From JBEKYD01 sp052325345 (GTDB lineage Bacteria > Acidobacteriota > Terriglobia > Bryobacterales > Bryobacteraceae), in the NCBI GenBank assembly GCA_052325345.1, contig JBKQVG010000049.1, positions 1 to 13,820 on the forward strand: a stretch of DNA of 13,820 nucleotides. Reading direction: 5' to 3'. The notes under the pieces are model-generated. The model searched no databases, had not been told where the DNA came from, and saw only the letters and a program-made list of their open reading frames with translations. Made by a program: the position numbers and the translations under genes. Of this stretch, positions 1 to 5,819 are shown one piece after another; within the stretch, counting starts at the first letter, position 1; each line of letters starts with the position of its first letter.

Positions 1-2
1 CG

Positions 3-221
3 AGGCACGCGCCGGGATTGACGCCGGCCGCGGTATTCGACAAGCTGGCGACGATCCAGATGGTCGAGGTCTGGATTCCCATGGTGGATGGCCGCTGGCT
101 GGTAATGCCGCGGCACACCCAGCCGGAGCCGGACGTCCAGGCGCTGCTGAACCAGATTCGGATCGCCCTTCCCTGCCAACCCCCGCCACGGATCAAGGCC
201 TCTCAAATCACGCCGGAGTAG
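3..221 (+). pseudogene. C-terminal tail of an IS1634/IS4-like transposase (cut by window edge)
   Basis: An open frame enters from the left edge and stops at TAG 219-221, giving about 72 residues. It has no good start of its own: the first candidate is a TTG at 18, and the frame is open upstream of it. The pattern of an AVFDKLATIQM helix, a DGR turn, a TQPEPD motif and a final LPCQPPPRI segment resembles my recollection of the extreme C-terminus of IS1634-type DDE transposases. The catalytic residues would lie upstream, outside the window, so I cannot tell whether the full gene is intact. It is followed by another transposase remnant, which points to an accumulation of decayed elements at this boundary. 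Family assignment is from memory of the motif pattern, not from a search. Confidence 0.5.
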
Positions 222-379
222 CCCGCCGACCGACCTACTCTGTGGTGAAGACCTTTGGGTACCCTTCACTGATTCTGAACGACTTAGCTCCGGCAAAAGC
301 CTCGAAGTGCGAAAGTCGGGTTAGAAAGCCCTACAGACAAGGCTTTGGCCTTCGCGAGGTACCAGGGGCCGCGCCCACT
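222..379. other. Junction between two transposase remnants, no gene seen
   Basis: This stretch separates the two transposase remnants. The reading frame of the downstream fragment stays open from a GTG at 242, but the residues it encodes before about 380 do not look like transposase. It contains a small inverted repeat, AAAGCC then GGCTTT about ten bases apart (near 328-349), inside a looser CCTCG/CGAGG pair. This could be part of an insertion-sequence end or a scar where one element inserted into another. I see no complete terminal repeat pair. Confidence 0.35.
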
Positions 380-805
380 CACGCGCGCCAGCATCTGTGG
401 GATCTGGCGCGCAGGCTACATCCCAACGACCCCGTGAATCAGAAAGCCTGGATGAAGGCGCACCAAAAGCGGCTACTCGATAAAGGAAAAATCGAGAAAC
501 TGGTTCTCTCGCTTCGTTCCATCGCATCAACCAATGCCGAAGTTCTGGAAAAGGTCCGTACCGAGGCCGACTACTTTAAGTTTAAGCGCAATGCCGACCG
601 CATGCGCTATCCGAAGTTCCGCCGTCAGCACCTCTTCGTCGGCTCTGGCGTGATCGAAGCCGGCTGCAAGACCGTAATCGGTTCCCGCCTCAACCAGTCC
701 GGCATGTTCTGGACCGTTCGCGGCGCCAACGCCATCATTGCCCTACGATGTTGCCACCTCAATGGCCGGTTTGAGGACTACTGGGAGTCGCGCCGGGCGG
801 CCTGA
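380..805 (+). pseudogene. ISKra4-family transposase, C-terminal fragment
   Basis: About 141 residues match the C-terminal third of ISKra4-type transposases. The fragment starts with ARQHLWDLARRLHP and a KGKIEKLV helix. It then carries the hallmark GSGVIEAGCKTVIGSRL block, with the presumed last catalytic Glu in IEAGCK, then SGMFWTVRGANAIIALRC and NGRFEDYWE. Full-length members are about 450 residues or more, so the N-terminal part with the catalytic aspartates is missing. The frame remains open back to a GTG at 242, but that leader is not transposase-like, so this is a truncated remnant. It stops at 803-805, only 35 bp from the 3' end of the convergent VOC gene. The sequence just after the stop (about 808-830) may be the remaining right end of the element. 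Confidence 0.8.
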
Positions 806-840
806 TCTCCACTTCTACGTCGCGCACCCTTCTGTCCGTA

Positions 841-1251
841 CTACGCGCGCTGCAACAGCTCGATTAATTGCCGGGTGGGAGTTGTGAGCCAAGCGATTTT
901 TCGCCCGCCGAAAGCCACCGCGCGCATCGGCACGCGGACCAAGGTGCAGCCGGCAGCCTTCGATTCCTCGATGTGGGCATACAGATCGGATACTTCAAGG
1001 CAGATGTGGTGCAAGCCGCCGCCGGCCGCCAGAAACTGGTTCACCGGCGAGCGGCGGCCCGCGGGTTCAACCAATTCGACCAGTGCGGAGCCGTCATCGC
1101 CGGAACCTAAGAACGCGACCGACACCATTTGAAGGGGGTCGTGCGTGATGCGTCCATCCCAAGCCAGCCCGGTGGCTTTTGCGTACTCGTCCACGGAACC
1201 GGCAATCGAAGCGATCACGTATCCGACGTGATGCAAGCGGCTGCCGCTCAT
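841..1251 (-). CDS. VOC-superfamily protein (glyoxalase / methylmalonyl-CoA epimerase-like)
   Basis: This 136-aa protein has the two beta-alpha-beta-beta-beta modules of the vicinal oxygen chelate fold. Module one opens with LHHVGYVI (His8 region) and ends with ALVELVEP (Glu59/Glu62 region). Module two opens with LHHICLEV (His81/82) and ends with QLIELLQ (Glu131). These are the usual positions of the four metal ligands. Length and the LHHICLEV signature are close to methylmalonyl-CoA epimerase, but the family also holds lyases, dioxygenases and resistance proteins, so the substrate is not settled. Its ATG overlaps the stop of the FkbH-like gene by four bases (1248-1251), with a GGGG ribosome-binding stretch inside that gene, so the two are probably translationally coupled. 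In context it may act on the C3 acyl unit made by the FkbH/ACP pair; this is inference. Confidence 0.85.
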   Translation of the reverse strand: MSGSRLHHVGYVIASIAGSVDEYAKATGLAWDGRITHDPLQMVSVAFLGSGDDGSALVELVEPAGRRSPVNQFLAAGGGLHHICLEVSDLYAHIEESKAAGCTLVRVPMRAVAFGGRKIAWLTTPTRQLIELLQRA

Positions 1252-3413
1252 ATCCCCGCCCGCGTGGCGGAGGCCGGAATGTTGCGAACGTGGGTCGCGG
1301 TCGCCACCGGCACTGGCGGCATTTCGAATTCGTAACGCACCTCTTCGCCGCTTTCGCCGACTCGCCGGAATCCCATCCGGTCGTAAAGTTCTCTCACCAA
1401 CCCGTTCTTGGCCGTGGGCCGGTATAGGCCCACGATACGCGCGAGGCCCCGCGCGGCAGAGGCTTCGATGAGGCGGTCAAACATGAACCTTTCCATCTGC
1501 CTTCCGAGAGTGCGGCAACTCATCAGCCAGGTATCGATCTCCCATGCGCCGCCGGCAGCCGGCCGGCAACATAATACGCCGATCAGGCCGTAGCTGCCCA
1601 TGCGGTCGGACAACTGAAAGGCCCTGGCCCATCCCAGAGGGTCTTCGGCCAGGGCGAGCACCTGGGCTTCGGTGTAGCGGCGCGTGGTGAGGTTGAACTG
1701 GTTGGTCTTATTCACCAGTTGCGTTACCCGGGCCAGGTTTTTCGGAGTGATCTCCTCGGCGGCGGCTACGAGTTGCAACTGCTTTAGAAAATCGTCCAGA
1801 GAAGCGGACGAATCGCGCAACCCGCGGCGCTGCGCTTCCACCCGGTACTGGTCGGCGCGAGCCACATCCTCGCCGGAAAGCGACAACACCTCGAAGTATC
1901 GCCCGCGGTCCAACTGGCGCAGGTAATGAAACGGCGAAGGCCCCAACTCGACGACGGCGACCTCGGGAAGCTGGGAGCGCACCCACTCGCGCTCCAGGGG
2001 GTTGTCGTCGAGGAACACGAAGCTATCCAGGCCCAGAGACAAGTCGCGCGTCATGGTGCGCAGGTTGACGGCCTTATCCTCCCAGTTGGCGCAGAAGGCG
2101 GCGAAATCGTCCAGCCGCAGCGCCATGTGAGGGTGCTGGAGGAAGGGCAATCGAGCATCCTCAAGGTTGTTTTTGGAGCAGACGGCCAGCAGGATTCCGC
2201 GGCGTTTGAGGTCCAGCATGTACTGCTGCAGGTGCAGGTACGCCTCCCCTTCGGGGCTGCCCGGTCCGATGCCGATGCCGTCCAGGCCGTCTTCGCCGAT
2301 GACACCCCTCCAGAGCGTATTGTCGAGGTCCGCGACGAGAATTTTTCGCGACAGTCCGAGCACCGCGCGCAGGCGGGCGCTACATGCTTCGGCAAGCTCC
2401 GGCAACGCTTCCATGGCGGGGTGCTGGCGGTAGCGGGTCCAGGCCAGTTCATCCTCCCATCGCCTGGTTCCGGACTTGCGCTGCGCCTCGGCCATGTCGA
2501 GGATGGAGACGTTTGGCGGAGCTTCCTCGCGCAGGCGAAGGTTCAACAGATCGAGCACGCGGGTCCGGCCTCCCGGAAGCAAGCCCGCCAGGTGCCCGTA
2601 AGCCTCGGCAGCCGGGTAGTCGAAGGACGGCTGGACGATGTGGCAAGCGAAGGAGTCCGACAACTGTTTCCACTCGGCTTTCCGTTGCTCCATAAACCGG
2701 CCGATCCACGCCTGCTCGTCTTTCGTCACGGCTTCCAGGTGGAGATCCCGCCAGTGGGCGATCAGCATGACTACATCGGGCCGGAAGCGGGAGAGGCCGC
2801 TATCGGCATCCCATATCTCCTGTTGGATCGAGCCGTAGGGCCCCTCGTAGATCTCGGCTCCAATCCGGTCGCGGACGCAGAGCGCGCGCAGCATGGGGAC
2901 CAGCAGACTGGTTGTGCTGGAACCGAGCACGGCGATCTTACATTGCCGCAAGTTCGAGAGCGCCGAACCGGCCAGCTCATCGACAAGTTTTTGAGCGCGC
3001 GCGAAAAAAGTGGGAGGGACGTCCTGGGCCAGCGCCAGGCGCAGTTTCTGGGCAGCCTCCTCCCGGGCTCCGGTAGCGGCCAAAGCGCGCGACCAGGCCA
3101 GCAGGTCGAGCGGGTCCCGCCGCGCCTGCAAAGAAAAAAAACGCTCCCAAGACTGGGCCAGCGCGGCGCCTTCGGCGAGCCATTGCGTTCGCAGCCAGGC
3201 TCCGTTCGGGGTGTCCGGCAGAGTGCCGATCCAATCGGTTGGAAGCGGACCGCCGGCTCTGTCAATCTCCTCTACCAGGAGACCGCAGACGTCCGCATCG
3301 AAGCGGCTTCCCAAGCGCTCCACAATCTCACGGGCCAATTCCAGGCGCGCGGGGTATTCGAGGGCCCGCAGGCGGCGGGACAAAACCCGATCCATATCCT
3401 CATGGCCTGCCAT
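1248..3413 (-). CDS. FkbH-like HAD-IIIC phosphatase / glyceryl transferase
   Basis: This 721-aa multidomain protein has four parts. Residues 1 to about 155 are helical, rich in Ala/Leu/Arg and without a recognised domain. Residues 158-310 form an SGNH-like N-terminal region starting with KIAVLGSSTTSLL. Residues 357-500 form the HAD-IIIC domain with motif I DLDNT (Asp362, Asp364), CSKNN at 412-416 and FLDDNP at 467-472. Residues 560-690 form a GNAT-like domain with NKTNQFNLTTRRYT. Characterised FkbH proteins take D-1,3-bisphosphoglycerate, remove a phosphate and load glyceryl onto an ACP, and both expected partners are here: an ACP gene 22 bp upstream and a VOC gene overlapping downstream. The ATG at 3413 is preceded by GGTGAG at a five-base spacing. 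Polyketide genes are absent and glycan genes surround it, so the glyceryl unit probably decorates a polysaccharide (inference). Confidence 0.9.
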   Translation of the reverse strand: MAGHEDMDRVLSRRLRALEYPARLELAREIVERLGSRFDADVCGLLVEEIDRAGGPLPTDWIGTLPDTPNGAWLRTQWLAEGAALAQSWERFFSLQARRDPLDLLAWSRALAATGAREEAAQKLRLALAQDVPPTFFARAQKLVDELAGSALSNLRQCKIAVLGSSTTSLLVPMLRALCVRDRIGAEIYEGPYGSIQQEIWDADSGLSRFRPDVVMLIAHWRDLHLEAVTKDEQAWIGRFMEQRKAEWKQLSDSFACHIVQPSFDYPAAEAYGHLAGLLPGGRTRVLDLLNLRLREEAPPNVSILDMAEAQRKSGTRRWEDELAWTRYRQHPAMEALPELAEACSARLRAVLGLSRKILVADLDNTLWRGVIGEDGLDGIGIGPGSPEGEAYLHLQQYMLDLKRRGILLAVCSKNNLEDARLPFLQHPHMALRLDDFAAFCANWEDKAVNLRTMTRDLSLGLDSFVFLDDNPLEREWVRSQLPEVAVVELGPSPFHYLRQLDRGRYFEVLSLSGEDVARADQYRVEAQRRGLRDSSASLDDFLKQLQLVAAAEEITPKNLARVTQLVNKTNQFNLTTRRYTEAQVLALAEDPLGWARAFQLSDRMGSYGLIGVLCCRPAAGGAWEIDTWLMSCRTLGRQMERFMFDRLIEASAARGLARIVGLYRPTAKNGLVRELYDRMGFRRVGESGEEVRYEFEMPPVPVATATHVRNIPASATRAGI

Positions 3414-3435
3414 GATTGCTCACCAGTATGGCGCA

Positions 3436-3672
3436 TCACTCGCGGAAGGCGCTCCGGCCCTCGAGTGTCCGGAGCAAGTCCGCCACGGTTTCCGCTTCGA
3501 TGACTTCGGCGTCCGGTTCGATGCCAAATTCGGTTTCGATTAGAGAGAAGATCCGCACGTCCGCCAATGAAGTCCATTGGGCCACGGTGTCGCGGCTGTC
3601 CTGTTCCCGCAAGGTCCGGGTGGGGACGCCGAGGATTTCCTCCATCGCACGCAAAAATCCCCCCCGGCTCAT
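3436..3672 (-). CDS. Small acyl carrier protein partnered with the FkbH-like protein
   Basis: This is a 78-aa acidic helical protein when started at the ATG at 3672. It has the acyl-carrier pattern QWTSLADVRIFSLIETEFGI followed by a TVADLL helix. The serine in WTSL (residue 35 of this start) sits where phosphopantetheine is attached. The usual Asp before that serine is Thr here, so DSL has become TSL, which is worth checking. The frame stays open to an ATG at 3783, but I reject that start. It would lie upstream of the TATAAT at 3747-3742, it adds 37 residues unlike an ACP, and its ribosome site abuts the ATG. The 3672 start has GAGG four bases upstream and gives the normal ACP length. As first gene of the ACP-FkbH-VOC operon it is the likely carrier of the C3 acyl unit. 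Confidence 0.8.
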   Translation of the reverse strand: MSRGGFLRAMEEILGVPTRTLREQDSRDTVAQWTSLADVRIFSLIETEFGIEPDAEVIEAETVADLLRTLEGRSAFRE

Positions 3673-3676
3673 CGGA

Positions 3677-3680
3677 CCTC
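3677..3680 (-). promoter_or_regulatory. Ribosome-binding site that sets the ACP start
   Basis: GAGG on the minus strand lies four bases before the ATG at 3672. Together with the promoter position it favours this start over the upstream ATG at 3783. Confidence 0.45.
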
Positions 3681-3741
3681 GAGCGACCGCGGCGATACTT
3701 GTTGCGCTGGTCCGGTCTGCGAATTGGCGTCCAAGAATTCG

Positions 3742-3749
3742 ATTATACT
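3742..3749. promoter_or_regulatory. Overlapping divergent -10 elements
   Basis: On the minus strand, 3747-3742 reads exactly TATAAT. On the plus strand, 3744-3749 reads TATACT. The two sit in the only gap between the ACP operon and the divergent hypothetical/deacetylase pair. The minus-strand box would place transcription start near 3735, about 60 bases before the ACP ATG at 3672. The plus-strand box would start near 3757, before the ATG at 3774. The -35 partners are weak: TCGTGA at 17-base spacing on the minus strand, and TTGGCG at only 14 bases on the plus strand. The minus-strand promoter is therefore the stronger claim. Because the boxes overlap, polymerase could occupy only one direction at a time. 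Confidence 0.45.
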
Positions 3750-3773
3750 CGACATCAGGTATCGTCACGATCG

Positions 3774-4634
3774 ATGTCTCCATCCTCAGAGGTGCCCGAG
3801 GCTCTGCAGCGGGCGGACCTTGTTCTGCGCCGCAACGGCACGCACGCCCAGGACGTGGCTTGGGGAATGCTAAGCGATGAAGCGAACGCCGGGCGGGTGG
3901 CAGCCCTCAAGAAGGAATCCGGCCTGGAGGGCGATGATATGGAGAGGCTGCTTCTCTGGCATGCGGCGCGCCGGGCACTGCCGAACCTGTCTTCCCTGCC
4001 GATCGACAATTGGGTCCGCGGACGGCTGGAGCAGGACCTCCGCCAACTGCACATGATGACAGTCCCGATGGAGGCGGGGTCGTACCACTTCGACCGCGCG
4101 GCCAAGATAGCCACTTTGCGGCGCTTTCCGGCCGGACCGATGGAATGGGAAATATCCGGCGTCCCGCGCTCCTATTTCCTGCAGGCAACATTTCCGGACA
4201 GTCTGCGTTTTCTGGCGTTTGTGGTCTTCCGCCTGGGAGGCCGGGCGCCCTGTTTTTTCATGCACGTTGCCCCGGCTCCCCGCAAACGGGCGCTGAGCGT
4301 GCCTAAGGAAGTGCTTCGATCGTACTATCGGATGGCCCGATCGCTCGAATTGCAACCCGACATGCGCGCTTTGCTGGCAGACGCATGGTTTCACGATCCG
4401 GCCGCCGTGCGGGATCATCCGCAGCTTGAAGTGCTGAGCCGGCCGTACGTAAACCATGGCGGCATGATTACGCTGTTGCGGCCCGCTCCGCCATCATCCG
4501 GAGTGCTCGATGGGAACCCGGAGCGGAGCGCGGATTACCAGGCAGGCAGAGTTCGGTACCGGTGCGGCTTCGCCATATGGCCGCGAGACGCAGCGATCCG
4601 GTGGGCACATGCCCATCCGGAATTAGGGGATTGA
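3774..4634 (+). CDS. Conserved hypothetical protein of polysaccharide clusters
   Basis: This 286-aa protein has no signal peptide or membrane segment and no enzyme motif I can name. The N-terminal 70 residues are helical and charged, ending in RLLLWHAARRALPNL. The middle contains a beta-rich stretch (about 115-165) with FLAFVVFRLG and CFFMHVAPAPR. The C-terminal half has SYYRMARSLELQPDMRALLADAWFHDP and a late YRCGFAIWPRDAAIRWA segment. Proteins with an AxxWFxDP block and a terminal WPR helix are, to my memory, recurrent but uncharacterised members of exopolysaccharide loci; this is recall, not a search. I chose the ATG at 3774 because the frame's upstream extension to 3567 would overlap the ACP gene and precede both -10 boxes. 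The stop is immediately followed by the deacetylase ATG, so the two are almost certainly cotranscribed and probably work together. Confidence 0.75.
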   Translation: MSPSSEVPEALQRADLVLRRNGTHAQDVAWGMLSDEANAGRVAALKKESGLEGDDMERLLLWHAARRALPNLSSLPIDNWVRGRLEQDLRQLHMMTVPMEAGSYHFDRAAKIATLRRFPAGPMEWEISGVPRSYFLQATFPDSLRFLAFVVFRLGGRAPCFFMHVAPAPRKRALSVPKEVLRSYYRMARSLELQPDMRALLADAWFHDPAAVRDHPQLEVLSRPYVNHGGMITLLRPAPPSSGVLDGNPERSADYQAGRVRYRCGFAIWPRDAAIRWAHAHPELGD

Positions 4635-5684
4635 ATGCTGGGACTGGTCAAGAACGCGGTGCTCGGCGGCATGAGGGCAACGGGCATGTTCCGGGTGGTG
4701 GCGAAATCCAGGTGGCGGCGGGAGCGCCTGCTGGTGCTTGGTTACCACGGCGTATCTCTTCGCGACGAGCACCTGTGGAGTCCCGGACTGCACCTGACGC
4801 CCGGCTTGTTCGAGGATAGGCTGAGAGCGCTCGCCGACGGCGGATACAACGTGTTGCCGCTTCAAGAGGGCTTGGACTTGCTACGCGGCGGCCGGCTTCC
4901 GGAGAAAGCGGTTGTCCTCACTTTCGACGACGGCTTCGCCGATTTCTCCCTACGGGCACTCCCGCTCCTGAAAAAGTTCCAATTCCCCGCGACCCTGTAT
5001 CTGACCACGTATTATGTTTTCTCCAAGCGGCCGATTTTTAACCTGATCGTGCCTTACATGCTATGGCGGAACCGGTATCTCCGGATCGGCCCGAACGCCC
5101 GTCTGGGATGGACTACGGATCTGGATCTTTCGGCTCCGGAGGCGCGGGCAGCAGCTTGGGAATGCGTGCGGGGGACGGCACAATCCGGGGGAATGTCGGG
5201 GCAAGCGAAAGACGAGCTTGCCGCCGAGGTTGCAGCCCATCTGAATTTCGAATATGACTCGATTCGCAGGGAGCGGCTGCTATCGCTGCTGACTCCGGAT
5301 GAAGTCAGCGAGGCCTCCGCCCAGGGGGTGGACGTCGAGTTGCATACGCATCGGCACCGGACTCCACTCGATCCGGTCCTGTTTGCAGACGAAATTGAGG
5401 AGAATCGACGGCGCATCTTTGAGCTTACGGGTAAGCGTCCCCATCATTTTTGCTACCCGAGTGGGGAGCACAGCCCGCAAATGCTCCCCTGGTTGAAGAA
5501 CGCCGGAATCAGATCGGCGACCACGTGCGAGGCCGGATTGGGTTGCGCGTCCACGGATCCGCTGTTGATGCCCAGATTTCTGGACCAGCAAACCGTGTCC
5601 GCGGCTGTATTTGGGAGCTGGCTGGCCGGAGTGGGCGACGTACTGGCCCGGCAACGCCAGCGCCTCGCCGGTCCACCCGATTAG
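4635..5684 (+). CDS. Polysaccharide deacetylase (CE4, NodB-like)
   Basis: This 349-aa carbohydrate esterase family 4 protein would remove acetyl groups from sugar units. Visible motifs, in order, are VLGYHGV (34-40), the catalytic and metal-binding VLTFDDGF (94-101, Asp98/Asp99), ELHTHRHRTPL (235-245, the HxxxH metal-ligand motif at His237/His241) and HFCYPSGEHSP (271-281). A segment of about 100 residues lies between the second and third motifs, longer than in compact NodB domains. The N-terminus is basic with no clear signal peptide, so a cytoplasmic or membrane-face action on lipid-linked intermediates is more likely than action on exported polymer (inference). The ATG directly follows the stop of the 286-aa gene, with AGGGGA at 4625-4630 as ribosome-binding site. 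The downstream neighbour is convergent. Confidence 0.92.
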   Translation: MLGLVKNAVLGGMRATGMFRVVAKSRWRRERLLVLGYHGVSLRDEHLWSPGLHLTPGLFEDRLRALADGGYNVLPLQEGLDLLRGGRLPEKAVVLTFDDGFADFSLRALPLLKKFQFPATLYLTTYYVFSKRPIFNLIVPYMLWRNRYLRIGPNARLGWTTDLDLSAPEARAAAWECVRGTAQSGGMSGQAKDELAAEVAAHLNFEYDSIRRERLLSLLTPDEVSEASAQGVDVELHTHRHRTPLDPVLFADEIEENRRRIFELTGKRPHHFCYPSGEHSPQMLPWLKNAGIRSATTCEAGLGCASTDPLLMPRFLDQQTVSAAVFGSWLAGVGDVLARQRQRLAGPPD

Positions 5685-5743
5685 GGTGCACGGAAATGCG
5701 CTAGTTACTTAGGGCCCGATTTCGCAATTACGGTCACATATCC

Positions 5744-5767
5744 TGCAACCGCTCCGTAGCGGTTGCA
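5744..5767. terminator. Perfect hairpin between convergent genes
   Basis: A 10-bp perfect stem (TGCAACCGCT and its complement) closes a four-base CCGT loop. It lies in the 135-bp gap between the deacetylase (plus) and the O-antigen ligase-like gene (minus), where a bidirectional terminator is expected. Neither side has a U-tract, so intrinsic termination would be weak. It could instead be an mRNA-stabilising structure or a dispersed palindromic repeat. TTCGCAA at 5721-5727 and TTGCGAA at 5787-5793 form an outer inverted pair around it. No gene is seen in 5685-5819. Confidence 0.5.
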
Positions 5768-5819
5768 CACAAATACGTTGGCGAACTTGCGAAGTGGTGT
5801 ACTTGGGCATTACGTGCGG

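Noticed and set aside
297..360. Structured palindromic stretch considered as an integron attC site
   Set aside because: The conserved RYYYAAC and GTTRRRY ends are not both present, and no integrase or cassette array is seen.
1926..3503. 525-aa open frame on the plus strand opposite the FkbH-like gene
   Set aside because: It is antisense to a clear multidomain protein and has no domain or motif. Long shadow frames are expected in GC-rich DNA.
3567..3773. Upstream start extending the 286-aa gene by 69 residues
   Set aside because: It would overlap the ACP gene on the other strand, precede both -10 boxes and add Pro/Arg-rich sequence unlike the rest.
3673..3783. Longer ACP starting at 3783
   Set aside because: That start lies upstream of the TATAAT box, its ribosome site abuts the ATG, and the extra residues do not look like an ACP.
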